NCBI RefSeq assembly: GCF_042683125.1
Contig: NZ_JBHUIY010000012.1
Coordinates: 1 to 64,000 of the forward strand
From: Phaeospirillum tilakii
GTDB taxonomy: Bacteria; Pseudomonadota; Alphaproteobacteria; Rhodospirillales; Magnetospirillaceae
Length of the DNA: 64,000 nucleotides
Direction: 5' to 3'
Shown here: positions 34,431 to 46,132 of the stretch, one piece after another
Layout: each line of letters begins with the position of its first letter
Position numbering within the stretch: the first letter of the stretch is position 1
Made by a program: the position numbers and the translations under genes
The notes under the pieces: generated by a model
Database searches by the model: none
Told to the model about the DNA's origin: nothing
Seen by the model: the letters and a program-made list of their open reading frames with translations, nothing else

Positions 34431-34494
34431 GAATAGACCCCATCATCGCCGCTGATCGTTTGATCGGCGGACGCGAATGTCGTTAATAAAAAAC

Positions 34495-34782
34495 TTAGGA
34501 CTTCTTTAGAATCGCCGAGATGGCTTCGGACGACAGGCGCCCCTGTTCAACCCACACATTCCGTGTGCGATCAATGGCAATGCCCGCCGCCACTCGGAAG
34601 TCACGGCATCCATCAGGCCGAGAGGGGATGGCCCCTTTTATCGCTTGCCACCAAGAGCCGGATCGTTGCCGATTGCGTTCATATTCCCCGTCGTCTCCCC
34701 GAATCAGCATGACCGCAAGCGCGAACAACCATGCGGAGATGAACGCAAAAAAAGCAAATATTATAAGGAATATTGTACTCAT
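34495..34782 (-). CDS. Small membrane protein of unknown function in the AT-rich island
   Basis: A 95-residue protein with one N-terminal membrane helix (FLIIFAFFAFISAWLFALAVML) followed by a basic, soluble tail (ERNRQRSGSWWQAIKGAIPS, then DRTRNVWVEQGRLSSEAI). No family is recognised. It lies 64 bp upstream of the large AT-rich gene on the same strand, so the two may be a unit. The ribosome site is weak (TAGGCA). It might be an immunity- or partner-type protein, but nothing in the sequence proves it. Confidence 0.6.
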   Translation of the reverse strand: MSTIFLIIFAFFAFISAWLFALAVMLIRGDDGEYERNRQRSGSWWQAIKGAIPSRPDGCRDFRVAAGIAIDRTRNVWVEQGRLSSEAISAILKKS

Positions 34783-34809
34783 TGCCTAGAATCGCTACAG
34801 AAAAATTAC

Positions 34810-34822
34810 ACATACAGTATGT
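34810..34822. promoter_or_regulatory. Palindrome upstream of the island genes
   Basis: ACATACAGTATGT is a perfect 6-base inverted repeat around one central base, in AT-rich DNA 28-40 bases ahead of the 95-residue protein's start. It could be an operator overlapping its promoter. No matching regulator is identified. Confidence 0.45.
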
Positions 34823-34860
34823 TAGCCTGACATTGCAGGGAGATGCAACCGCTAATTTGC

Positions 34861-34920
34861 ATAAAATGTCGCCCCGCCCTCCTGAAAGAAGCAGCCATGA
34901 CGCGCAGAAAGGCGGGGCGA
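34861..34920 (-). terminator. Probable terminator of clpB
   Basis: On the minus strand, just past the clpB stop, TCGCCCCGCC and GGCGGGGCGA form a perfect 10-bp stem around a loop of about 32 nt, followed by CATTTTAT. The long loop is unusual, but the position and the T-tract fit intrinsic termination. It also marks the boundary of the AT-rich island. Confidence 0.6.
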
Positions 34921-34929
34921 TGCGTTTGA

Positions 34930-37515
<2,586 letters not shown>

Positions 37516-37584
37516 GGGGTCTCTCCGCCTCGACCGGATCCACCCGCCCCGGCTGCGGCGGCCGGCGGATCCTTCGCTTGATGG

Positions 37585-37617
37585 CAAAGATATGGCGGGG
37601 TTCGCGGCCCTCGCAAG
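37585..37617 (-). promoter_or_regulatory. Putative RpoH (sigma32) promoter of clpB
   Basis: The minus strand has CTTG (37617-37614), an 18-base spacer and CCATATCTTTG (37595-37585). This resembles the alphaproteobacterial heat-shock pattern CTTG-N17/18-CYTATNT. It lies about 70 bases upstream of the clpB start, as expected for a heat-shock gene. Confidence 0.55.
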
Positions 37618-37713
37618 CGGGGACGGGGCGGGAAAACCGCCCGCGCCGCCGCTGTGGCCTTTCCCCGGTCCAAGCGGATGGGGTAGGGTCGGCCCATCAC
37701 GTCCGGAGGTGGA

Positions 37714-38343
37714 ATGCCTGTCTCGACCCGTTGCGCCCGTTCCGCGGCCAAACGCGATGCCATTCTCGACGCCGCCTGCGCGGTGTTCCTCGAGCAGGGC
37801 TATGCCGCCGCCAGCATGGATGCGGTGGCCGCCCGCGCCGGGGTGTCGAAGGCGACGATCTACGCCCATTTCACCGACAAGGATGACCTGTTCGGCGCGG
37901 TGATCCGCGCCCGCTGCGAGCGCAACCGCACCTTTGCCCCGGTCGGGCCGGCGCTCGACGCCCGCGCCACCCTGACGATGGTCGGCCGCCGTCTGCTGGA
38001 ATTGCTGTTGCAGCCCGATACGCTGGCGGTCTACCGGCTGGTCACCGCCGAGGCGCCGCGTCAGCCCGAGCTGGCCCGGGCCTTCTACGAATCCGGTCCC
38101 GGCACCGGCAAGGCCGAGATCGCGCGGATGCTGGTCGATCTCGGCCGGCGCGGCCTGCTGGCGGTCGAGGATCCGTGGCGGATGGCCGATCTGTTCACCG
38201 GCATGCTGCGGGCCGACCTGTTCATGCGCACCCTGCTCGGCCTGCCGCAGCCGGAGGGAAGCTCGATCGATCAGGCGGTGGCGGCGGCGGTGGACACCAT
38301 GCTGCGCGCCTTCGCCCCGTCGCCGGCCGGGGCGGCGGGCTGA
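37714..38343 (+). CDS. TetR/AcrR-family transcriptional regulator
   Basis: A 209-residue repressor-type protein. The N-terminal helix-turn-helix domain reads AKRDAILDAACAVFLEQGY and MDAVAARAGVSKATIYAHF, followed by DKDDLFGAVI, which is canonical TetR. The C-terminal two-thirds (TetR_C, AefR-like) would bind an unknown ligand. GGAGGTGGA precedes the ATG. It is divergent from clpB (about 200 bp apart) and convergent with mlaC, so its target is not obvious; no efflux pump lies adjacent. Confidence 0.92.
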   Translation: MPVSTRCARSAAKRDAILDAACAVFLEQGYAAASMDAVAARAGVSKATIYAHFTDKDDLFGAVIRARCERNRTFAPVGPALDARATLTMVGRRLLELLLQPDTLAVYRLVTAEAPRQPELARAFYESGPGTGKAEIARMLVDLGRRGLLAVEDPWRMADLFTGMLRADLFMRTLLGLPQPEGSSIDQAVAAAVDTMLRAFAPSPAGAAG

Positions 38344-38367
38344 GCCCTTCGCCCCGGCGTCTCGGGC

Positions 38368-39006
38368 TCAGGGAGCCGGCGGGGTGCGCAGTTCGGCGAC
38401 CTTGGCGCGCAGGGCCGACAGCAGGCCGTCGATGCGGTCGCCGCTGGCCCGGATCACCGAGGCATATTCCGACTGATAGGTCACCGCCATCGAGGTGCCC
38501 TCGACGATCAGATCGACCACGCGGAAACCGCCTTCGGTCCGCTTCAGCCGCCATTGCAGGTTGACCGGGGCCTGACGTTCGCGGTCGACCCGCGACGACA
38601 CCGTCACGCCGCGATCGCCGTCGTCGATCGTGCCGGTGATGACGTGATGGAGGTCGCCGCCGTAATCCTTGAAGCGGGTCGACCAGGTCAGCACCACCAC
38701 ATCCTCGAACAGCTGAAGGAATTCCTTCTGCTGGTCGGGGTTGGCCTGACGCCAGTAACGGCCGAGGACGCGGCGGCCGATGTCGGCGAGATCGACATCG
38801 GTGGTGAACAGGGTGCGGAACCGGCTGGCGCGCTCCTGGTCGGACACGCCCTTGCCGACCATCGCCTGCATCGCGCCGTCGGCCAGATGGGTGACGAAGG
38901 CCGAGGCCTCGGCGCCGGTATCGGCGCGGGCGGGAGAGACGAACGGGACCGCCAGCGAGGCGAGCAGGCCGAGGGCGGCCAACAGGACGGGGCGACGGGA
39001 AATCAT
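38368..39006 (-). CDS. mlaC: MlaC-type phospholipid-binding periplasmic protein
   Basis: A 212-residue MlaC/Ttg2D family protein that carries phospholipid between the MlaA complex in the outer membrane and the MlaFEDB transporter in the inner membrane. A signal peptide (LLAALGLLASLAVPFVSPAR) precedes the family core: DIGRRVLGRYWRQANPDQQK, FLQLFEDVVVLTWSTRF, LQWRLKRTEGGFRVVDLIVE and the terminal MAVTYQSEYASVI. Its ATG overlaps the mlaA stop (ATGA). The inner-membrane transporter genes are not in this window. Confidence 0.93.
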   Translation of the reverse strand: MISRRPVLLAALGLLASLAVPFVSPARADTGAEASAFVTHLADGAMQAMVGKGVSDQERASRFRTLFTTDVDLADIGRRVLGRYWRQANPDQQKEFLQLFEDVVVLTWSTRFKDYGGDLHHVITGTIDDGDRGVTVSSRVDRERQAPVNLQWRLKRTEGGFRVVDLIVEGTSMAVTYQSEYASVIRASGDRIDGLLSALRAKVAELRTPPAP

Positions 39007-39797
39007 TTGGGCGTGGTTTCCGAAGAGGGCCGCGCGCCGAACGGCGTCTGATCGTGGCCGTTGGAGATTTCAGCGGCGCGGTGCTGACGGTAGAGCGAGC
39101 GCAGCGAGGCGTAGTAATCGAGCGAGGTGCGCTTGACGTCGTCGAGCGGTTCGATCATCGCGGTGCGGCGGTCGAGCCCGTCGAGGGCGGTGCGGGCCCA
39201 GCCGACCTCGCCGTAATGGATGTTGGACAGGGTGATGCTGAGCGGGTCGGCGTAGCTCTCGACCGCCATGCCGAAGGCGTCGCGCGGGTTGGACGGGCCC
39301 AGCAGCGGCAGCACCAGATAGGGACCCTCGCCGATGCCCCACACCGCCAGGGTCTGGCCGAAATCCTCCTCATGCGCCGGGATGCCGGCGGCGGAGGCGA
39401 AGTCGATCAGGCCGAGCAGGCCGAAGGTGGTGTTGAAGGCGGCGCGGAAGAAGGTCTGCACCGCGCGGTCGCTCTCGCCCTGGAGCACGTCGTTGACGAA
39501 GATCAGCGGCGAATGCAGGTAGGAGAGGAAATCGTGGATCCGCTCGCGCGGGAATTCCGGCACATAGGTGCGGTACCCCTCGGCCACCGGGCGGATGGCG
39601 TAGGTGTCGAGCGTGTCGTTGAAATCGAACATCGCCCGGTTGAACGGCTCGATCGGGTCGTTGACCTGCTCCCATTCGGCGACCGCCTCGGGATCCGAGT
39701 CGGGCGGCGGGGTGGCGCAGCCGGCGGCCATGGCCAGGACCAGCAGCGAGGCGGCGAAACGCGCGATGGCGCGGCGATTGGATCGATTTTCGGTCAC
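39003..39797 (-). CDS. mlaA: MlaA (VacJ) outer-membrane lipoprotein
   Basis: A 264-residue outer-membrane lipoprotein that removes misplaced phospholipids from the outer leaflet. The lipobox is LAMAAGC near residue 26. The MlaA family core is present: NDPIEPFNRAMFDFNDTLD, RIHDFLSYLHSPLIFVNDVL, FFRAAFNTTFGLLGLIDFAS, EDFGQTLAVWGIGEGPYLVL and PLLGPSNPRDAFG. The GTG at 39797 follows AGAGGTGA and gives a compact signal sequence; the longer reading to 39896 is not needed. It forms a translationally coupled pair with mlaC, as in many alphaproteobacteria. Confidence 0.95.
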   Translation of the reverse strand: MTENRSNRRAIARFAASLLVLAMAAGCATPPPDSDPEAVAEWEQVNDPIEPFNRAMFDFNDTLDTYAIRPVAEGYRTYVPEFPRERIHDFLSYLHSPLIFVNDVLQGESDRAVQTFFRAAFNTTFGLLGLIDFASAAGIPAHEEDFGQTLAVWGIGEGPYLVLPLLGPSNPRDAFGMAVESYADPLSITLSNIHYGEVGWARTALDGLDRRTAMIEPLDDVKRTSLDYYASLRSLYRQHRAAEISNGHDQTPFGARPSSETTPK

Positions 39798-40008
39798 GAC
39801 GTCACCTCTGGTTGACCCGCGGTCGGGGACGGGGCCCCGACAGGCTCCGCTCCGGGCACCGCACTCAGCGAACCCCTGCTTTCGATCCACTACCACAATC
39901 CTGCCGCAAAGACCAGAGCCGGGCCGGAAGAGTGCGAAGTGGCTTTACTCACGCGGTGGTGGTGGCGTATAGTCAAAAATCGGGCATGTCTGGAGCCGTG
40001 GGGGGACG

Positions 40009-40461
40009 ATGCCGATCGCCTGGAAGGACTCCTTCGCCATCGGCGATGACGCCATCGACGCCGATCATCGCGCGATGATGGCGCTGATCGGCCGGCTCGA
40101 CGCGGTGACCGCCCGTCCTGCCGCCGGCCCCGGGGTCGAGGCCACCATCGCCCAGCTGCGGGATCTGTGCCGCGCCCATTTCCAGCGCGAGGAAGCGTTG
40201 CAACGGGCGATCGGCTTTCCCGATCTCGACGGCCACCGGCTCGGCCACCAGATGCTGCTGAAGCGGCTCGACGCGGTGCTGGCCCATTTTTCCAGCGGCT
40301 GCGACCAGATCCGCGCCGGCATCCTGCGCACGCTGGGGGATTCGCTGGCGACCTGGCTGGTGTTCCACATCACCCGCGGCGACGCCGAGATGCGGCCCTA
40401 TGTCGAGGCGGCCCGGCGCGGCCGCCGTCGCGTCGCCGCCAGCGCCCTGCCGCTGGGCTGA
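40009..40461 (+). CDS. Bacteriohemerythrin-type non-haem iron protein
   Basis: A 150-residue hemerythrin: a four-helix bundle that binds O2 at a di-iron centre. All seven ligands can be placed: H20 (DADH), H57 and E61 (HFQREE), H76 and H80 (HRLGHQM), H120 and D125 (FHITRGD). The sequence begins WKDSFAIGDDAIDADH as in typical bacterial members. Possible roles are oxygen sensing or storage for a microaerophilic organism. It has no adjacent regulatory domain. The ATG lies downstream of GGGGGAC. Confidence 0.93.
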   Translation: MPIAWKDSFAIGDDAIDADHRAMMALIGRLDAVTARPAAGPGVEATIAQLRDLCRAHFQREEALQRAIGFPDLDGHRLGHQMLLKRLDAVLAHFSSGCDQIRAGILRTLGDSLATWLVFHITRGDAEMRPYVEAARRGRRRVAASALPLG

Positions 40462-40467
40462 TTCCCT

Positions 40468-41129
40468 CTATTCCACCGCCTGCCGCAGCGCGGCGGCGGC
40501 GACCCACGGCGCCAGCACCAGCGCGGCGACCAGGATCCCGCCCAGGATCAGCAGGTGCGGCGCGGCGTCGAGCCCCTGGCCGGCGGCGTCGATCGCGCCG
40601 ACCGAGAAGATCAGCACCGGGATGTAAAGCGGCAGCACCAGCAGCGACAGCAGCACCCCGCCGCGCCGCGCCCCCAGCACCAAAGCGGCGCCGATGCCGC
40701 CGATCAGCGACAGGATCGGGGTCGCCAGCGCCATCGCCGCCAGCAGCGGGACGAAGCCCTCGGCCGGCAGGTGCAGCAGCACCGCCAGCAGCGGCGCCAC
40801 CGCCAGCAGCGGCAGGCCGGTGGTCAGCCAGTGGGCCAGCATCTTGGCCGCCACCACCACCTCCAGCGGCGCCGGGGTCAGCACCAGCAGTTCGAGCGAG
40901 CCGTCCTCGTAATCGGCCTGGAACAGCCGGTCGAGCGACAGCATCGCCGCCAGCAGGGCGGTGACCATCAGCACCCCGGCCGACACCCGCTCCAGCAGGT
41001 TGGTCTCGGGGCCGATCCCGAACGGGAACAGCACCACGGTCAGGATGAAGAAGGTCACCACCATCACGCTGTCGGTCCCCTGGCGCAGGGCGAGGCGGAG
41101 GTCGCGGCGGACCACGTCGAGAAAACGGC

Positions 41130-41133
<4 letters not shown>
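40468..41133 (-). CDS. ccmB: Haem exporter permease CcmB
   Basis: A 221-residue inner-membrane permease of the CcmAB haem-handling ABC transporter used in system I cytochrome c maturation. Six helices are evident, with the family stretches RDLRLALRQGTDSVMVVTFF, LFPFGIGPETNLLERVSAGV, LAAMLSLDRLFQADYEDGSL and LLSLLVLPLYIPVLIFSVGA. The ATG overlaps the ccmA stop by 4 bases. The other ccm genes (ccmC onwards) do not follow in this window. Confidence 0.96.
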
Positions 41134-41801
<668 letters not shown>

Positions 41802-41973
41802 GCCCGGCACCATCGCAAAAAACCCCCGCTTTGGCGAGGCCGGAATATACGAGGCGGTGACACGCGCAATACGCATGGATAAGGGCGCCGAAAAACTGTT
41901 GAATTTGGCGCGGCCCGAGCGCAAACCTCACGCATCGCGACAATTTGAACCCATTCCTACCCAGGGGGATAGC

Positions 41974-42273
41974 ATGCTCTTCGGACGTGTGACGGGGTGG
42001 CTGCTGGTTGGCCTCGCCGTCATCATGGCCTCTGCCGACGCGGTGATGGCGCTCGGCCCGCAGGATTATGTCGGGCTGGTCACCGCGGATTTCGTCCTGT
42101 TGCTGGCCGGGCACAGTCCCGATACCGCCGAGTCCGGGCGGTCGCTGTTCGACAGCGTGCAGGCGATGGTGCTGGATCTGCCGGCCTGGGTGGTGGTCGG
42201 CGGCTTCGGCGCGGCGCTGCTGGTGGCCTGCCGCCGCCGTCCGCGCTGGCGCCGGCCGATGTTCCGCCACTGA
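41974..42273 (+). CDS. Small hypothetical membrane protein
   Basis: A 99-residue protein with an N-terminal hydrophobic stretch (VTGWLLVGLAVIMASADAVMA) that may be a signal peptide or anchor and a second helix near the C-terminus (AWVVVGGFGAALLVACRRR), ending in a basic tail. AGGGGGA precedes the ATG. No family is recognised. It is divergent from ccmA and could assist respiration-linked functions, but this is only position-based. A terminator follows directly. Confidence 0.7.
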   Translation: MLFGRVTGWLLVGLAVIMASADAVMALGPQDYVGLVTADFVLLLAGHSPDTAESGRSLFDSVQAMVLDLPAWVVVGGFGAALLVACRRRPRWRRPMFRH

Positions 42274-42293
42274 GCCGGCCCGCCGCCGGCTTT

Positions 42294-42315
42294 CCCCCCC
42301 GCCGGGGGGCTTTTT
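42294..42315 (+). terminator. Intrinsic terminator after the small membrane protein gene
   Basis: CCCCCC-GCC-GGGGGG followed by CTTTTT, 20 bases after the stop. It also separates the gene from the convergent SYLF-domain gene. Confidence 0.8.
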
Positions 42316-42338
42316 CCTCGGATGATCGATTTCCCCCC

Positions 42339-43007
42339 TCAGGGGGTCAGACTGCCCCGCAGCCGGTCGGCCTGCGGGCTGTCGGCCGCATGCTCGAACA
42401 GGATCTGGCGCGGGGTCGGATTGCCGCCGTAATAGGCGGCGTTCCAGGAATGGCGCGGCAGGATCCCCGCCCCGTCCAGCGTCAGCCCGCCATACAGCCC
42501 GACCGCGCGGGAAAAGGCGTAGATGTCGGCCCCGGCATGGGTGGTGGTCGCCGCCTCGGCCCCCGCGCCCACCACCGTCACCGCCACCCCGGCGCTGGCC
42601 CCGGCCTTGAACTGGTTGTTGACCACCGCGTCGAGGCCGCCATCGGTCATGATGATGTAGAACGCCTCGGCGTCCTGTAGGCCGATCTGCAACCCGAAAC
42701 TGCCGGCGGCGATCGAATAGAATGCCGGGCCGCTCCAGCGTCCGTCGCGGTCGCGCACCAGCAGCACCCCGGTGCCGTACTGGGCGCCGAGCAGAAAGCC
42801 GCCCTTGACCAGATCGGGCACGATCAGCGCGCCCCGCGCCCGGGGCAGCAACTGGGCGATCGAATCCTCCATGTCGGGCACGCTGCGCAGGCGTTCGACC
42901 GTGGTCAGCGCCCGGTTGACCATCATCGACTGGTCGGTGACGGCCTGGGCCCCGGCCACCGCCGGCCACAGCCAGGCCAGGGCCAGCACCGCGATCGCGA
43001 TTCGCAT
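42339..43007 (-). CDS. Exported SYLF (Ysc84-type) lipid-binding domain protein
   Basis: A 222-residue exported protein with a signal peptide (IAIAVLALAWLWPAVAGAQA) and a SYLF domain: LLPRARGALIVPDLVKGGFL, YGTGVLLVRDRDGRWSGPAF, GSFGLQIGLQDAEAFYIIM and THAGADIYAFSRAVGLYGGL. SYLF domains bind phosphoinositide-like or other acidic lipids in eukaryotes; in bacteria the function is unclear, and an envelope role is likely. The ATG at 43007 gives a clean signal peptide. It stands alone between a terminator and a repeat element. Confidence 0.87.
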   Translation of the reverse strand: MRIAIAVLALAWLWPAVAGAQAVTDQSMMVNRALTTVERLRSVPDMEDSIAQLLPRARGALIVPDLVKGGFLLGAQYGTGVLLVRDRDGRWSGPAFYSIAAGSFGLQIGLQDAEAFYIIMTDGGLDAVVNNQFKAGASAGVAVTVVGAGAEAATTTHAGADIYAFSRAVGLYGGLTLDGAGILPRHSWNAAYYGGNPTPRQILFEHAADSPQADRLRGSLTP

Positions 43008-43077
43008 CCTTCGCACTCCTTTGGTGATCCGAGGGCGGGGGCAGCTTAGCAAAAACCGGCGGTTCGCCAAGGAAAAG

Positions 43078-43124
43078 GCGGGCTCTGCCCGCACCCGCCC
43101 AGGGCCGCAAGGCCCTTGGAACCC
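43078..43124. repeat. Half copy of palindromic family A
   Basis: GCGGGCTCTGCCCGCACCCG, then CCAGGGCCGCAAGGCCCTTGG and AACCC: equivalent to the left end of the element at 2744-2908, without the rest. It lies between the SYLF gene and addB. Confidence 0.7.
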
Positions 43125-43134
43125 GTCGGTTGGG

Positions 43135-46056
43135 TTACTCCTCGGCGCCGCCGCTCGACCATTCCCGCACCCGGGCGAGGTGGAGATAGTCGGAATAGCG
43201 CGGGGCGTAATCGGGGTGGGGACGGGCCGGGTAGGGGGTGGCCGGGTCGTCGTAGGTGGCGATCAGCGCCCGCAGGCCGTCGAGCGCGGCCTCGGCCAGG
43301 GCGGCGGCGTCGGCGCCGGCGAGGCGTTCCTCGCCGGCCGGCTCGCCGCCGCCCAGGCGCCAGTAGAGCAGGCGGGCGGGGGGGGCGGCGGGCAGGTCGG
43401 CGAAGCCGCCGGCGCGGGCGATCGCCGCTTCCAGCGGCAATTGCGGGGCATAGCCGGCGGCGACCTCGCGCGCGGTCGGCGGCTGGCCGGTCTTGTAATC
43501 GATCAGGTCGAGGCTGCCGTCATGGCGGCGGTCGATCCGGTCGGCCTTGGCCACCAGGGTGAACGGGCCGGCCGGGGCCGCCAGCCGCAGCGCGCCGCGC
43601 AGTTCGGGGTGGCTCGACGCCAGTTCGGGGCGGCGGGCGGTCTCGCGCCCGGCGACCCAGCCGGCGATGGCGACGAAGCGCGGCCACCAGAACGCCCACA
43701 CCGCCGGCGAGGCCACCGCCTCGGCGAACACCTCGGCACCGATCGCGCGCAGGGCGGCGGCGGGGTCGGGCGGCAGGTGGTCGGGGAAGGTGCGCAGGAA
43801 GCGTTCGAGGGCGAGATGGACCATGCTGCCATAGTCGGCGGCGCCGGGATCGGCATCGATCGGGTCGAGCGCGACCAGCCCGAGGACGTGGCGGGCATAG
43901 ATCGCGTAGGGATCGCGCATCCAGGTCTCGATCTCGGTCACCGACAGCCGGCGCGGCCGCGCCGCCAGCGGCGGGCAGGGGGCGGGCGGCTGCGGCCGCA
44001 CCCAGGCGGCCGGGCGGTCGAGCCGGTCGTGCCACGCCAGCCAGTCGCGGCCGTCGTCGGGCCAGATCTGGCGGTGGGCCGCCAGCACCGCGTCGAGCCG
44101 GGTCAGCCAGCGCGACGGCACCGTCGGCGTGCCCTCGACCCGCTGCGCCCGGGTCAGCACCACCTCGGCGGCGGCGAAGCCCTGGACGAAATCATGGGCG
44201 GCGAGGCCGATCCGCCGCTCGGCCGGCGGCAGGCCGAAGGCGGCGCGCATCGGCCGGCTCATCCACGGGTCGGCCTCGACCGCCGCCGGCCAGGTGCCCT
44301 CGTTGAGCCCCCCCAGGATCAGCAGGTCGGGCTGTTGCAGCCGGGCTTCGAGCGGGCCCCAGATGTGCAGGCGGGGATGGGTCTCCCAGGCCGAGCGCAC
44401 CACCACCCCCGCCAGCAATTCCTCGAACAGCGCCGGGTAATGGCGCCCGGCCAGCGGCCCCAGCGCCGGGGCGGCCTCGGTCAGTTCGGCGGCGAAGCGG
44501 GCGGCGGCCTCGCCGGCCTCGCCCGCCCACAGCCGGGCCGGGCCGGGGGCGTCCTTGGCGTCGGCCAGCGCCTCGGCGCATTCGAAATGGGCGCGGGCCA
44601 GGGTGGCGAGATCGGTCTCGGCCGCCGCCAGCGCGGCGGCGAACGGGGCGGTGATCAGGTCGAGATCGTCGAGCAGGGTCAGCAGCGCCGGATCCTCGAC
44701 CCCGCGCCGCAGTCCGGCCAGACCGGGGGCCGGGCGGGGGCCGCGCAGCGCCGCGGTTTCGAGCCGGCGCACCAGGGCGCGGAAGCCGGCGGGCGAGCGC
44801 CCGCCCGCCGCCAGCGGATGCTTGAGGCAGGCCAGGGTCTCGACCGGGGCGAAGCGTTCCGCCACCATCCGCGCGGTCAGGCGCAGGAAGGTGCCGGGCT
44901 CGGTCAGGTCGAGCGGCCGGCCGGCGGAATCGTCGATGCGGATGCCCCACCGCCCCAGTTCGTCGGCGACGCGGCGGGCCAGGGCGCGGTCGGGGGTGAC
45001 CAGGGCGGCGGTGCGGCCCTCCTCGTCCAGTGCCCGGCGCAGCATCAGGGCGATCGCCCCCGCCTCCTCGCGCGGGCCGGGGGCGTCGAGCCGGGTCACT
45101 CCGGCCAGCGCCTCGGCCGGCACCGGGCCGAGGTCGCGCCATGCCTCGCAGGTGGCGGCGGGGCGCAGCGCCTCGGTCGCCAGCCGGACCCGGTCCGGGC
45201 GGGGCCCGTCCGCCCCGTCGAGCGGAACGACGGCGGCGCGGTCGATCCCGATCCGCGCCAGCAGTGCCTTCAGCCCGTATTGGGGATGGGTCGGGTCGAG
45301 CGCGTCCCAACTGGCCGCGTCGCCGCCGAGATCGAGCCCGGGCAGGATCACCCGGCCCTGGGGCAGGCGGGCGATCGCGGCGAGCAGGTCGGCCACCGCC
45401 GGATGGGAGCCGGTGGTGCCGGCGGCGATCACCGGATGGGCCGGCGGCCGCGCCGCCCAGGCCGCCAGCCGGGCGGCGACGGCATGATTGAGCCGCTCGG
45501 CCGGGTCGATCGCGCCGCGTTCGGCCAGGATGCCCGGCCACAGCTTGGTGACGATGGCGAGGAAGCGCAGGGTCACCTGCCAGTGGGTGGCGTGGTCCTC
45601 GGGTACCAGCCGGTCGAGTCCGGCCGGGTCGAGCCGCTCCGCCGCGATCTCGTCGAGCAGCCGCCCCAGCTCGGTCGCCAGCCTTGCCGCCTGATCGGGC
45701 GGCGGCGGCGGCCCGTCCTGACCGGCGGCGAAGGCCAGCACCAGCCGGGTCAGGCTGAGACGCCGCTCCAGCGCCGGCAGCACCGGGGCGAGATCGCCCG
45801 GATCGGCGGGATCGTCGGACTCGAGGTCGCCGAGCGGATGCAGCCGGGGCAGCAGCACCGGCCGGCCGCCGCTCTGGCGCAGGAAGGCATCGGCCAGGGC
45901 GCGGCAGGCGCGCCGGTTGGGCAGCAGCACCTCCATCCCGGCCAGGGTCAGCGGATCGTCGCCGGCCTCGGCCAGCAGCAGGGCGGCCAGCCGATCGACG
46001 AATGGCACGCCGGGGGGAATGGTCAGCACCGCCCCCGGGCGGACGGTCTCGCTCAT
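43135..46056 (-). CDS. addB: Double-strand break repair protein AddB
   Basis: A 973-residue alphaproteobacterial-type AddB, the helicase-like and nuclease subunit that with AddA resects double-strand breaks for RecA. The N-terminus has LTIPPGVPFVDRLAALLL and MEVLLPNRRACRALADAF; the middle includes the degenerate helicase parts (WGPLEARLQQPDLLILGGLN). The PD-(D/E)XK nuclease at the C-terminus carries YGSMVHLALERFL, DRIDRRHDGSLDLIDYKTGQ near residue 850 and QLPLEAAIARAGGF. The length is normal for the family. addA usually follows directly; here a repeat element and the SYLF gene follow instead, so addA must be elsewhere or absent. Confidence 0.93.
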   Translation of the reverse strand: MSETVRPGAVLTIPPGVPFVDRLAALLLAEAGDDPLTLAGMEVLLPNRRACRALADAFLRQSGGRPVLLPRLHPLGDLESDDPADPGDLAPVLPALERRLSLTRLVLAFAAGQDGPPPPPDQAARLATELGRLLDEIAAERLDPAGLDRLVPEDHATHWQVTLRFLAIVTKLWPGILAERGAIDPAERLNHAVAARLAAWAARPPAHPVIAAGTTGSHPAVADLLAAIARLPQGRVILPGLDLGGDAASWDALDPTHPQYGLKALLARIGIDRAAVVPLDGADGPRPDRVRLATEALRPAATCEAWRDLGPVPAEALAGVTRLDAPGPREEAGAIALMLRRALDEEGRTAALVTPDRALARRVADELGRWGIRIDDSAGRPLDLTEPGTFLRLTARMVAERFAPVETLACLKHPLAAGGRSPAGFRALVRRLETAALRGPRPAPGLAGLRRGVEDPALLTLLDDLDLITAPFAAALAAAETDLATLARAHFECAEALADAKDAPGPARLWAGEAGEAAARFAAELTEAAPALGPLAGRHYPALFEELLAGVVVRSAWETHPRLHIWGPLEARLQQPDLLILGGLNEGTWPAAVEADPWMSRPMRAAFGLPPAERRIGLAAHDFVQGFAAAEVVLTRAQRVEGTPTVPSRWLTRLDAVLAAHRQIWPDDGRDWLAWHDRLDRPAAWVRPQPPAPCPPLAARPRRLSVTEIETWMRDPYAIYARHVLGLVALDPIDADPGAADYGSMVHLALERFLRTFPDHLPPDPAAALRAIGAEVFAEAVASPAVWAFWWPRFVAIAGWVAGRETARRPELASSHPELRGALRLAAPAGPFTLVAKADRIDRRHDGSLDLIDYKTGQPPTAREVAAGYAPQLPLEAAIARAGGFADLPAAPPARLLYWRLGGGEPAGEERLAGADAAALAEAALDGLRALIATYDDPATPYPARPHPDYAPRYSDYLHLARVREWSSGGAEE

Positions 46057-46072
46057 CCCGCTTCTCCCCCCT

Positions 46073-46129
46073 GGGTTCGCAGGGCCTCTGGCCCTGCGCG
46101 GAGAGCGCCGAGAGGCGGCGCCTCTCGGC
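46073..46129. repeat. Palindromic repeat family B, copy 2 (inverted)
   Basis: CAGGGCCTCTGGCCCTG and CGAGAGGCGGCGCCTCTCG hairpins: the reverse-complement counterpart of the repeat at 30443-30499, with changes on both sides of the stems. It lies between the start of addB and the stop of topA. Confidence 0.75.
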
Positions 46130-46132
46130 CGT

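Noticed and set aside
34443..34466. Inverted repeat CGCCGCTGATC/GATCGGCGG between the two island genes as a terminator
   Set aside because: There is no T-run on the relevant strand and it would cut the two-gene unit; left as an unassigned hairpin.
34810..34822. Palindrome ACATACAGTATGT as a LexA (SOS) box
   Set aside because: It does not match the alphaproteobacterial GTTC-N7-GTTC LexA site. Kept only as a generic palindrome.
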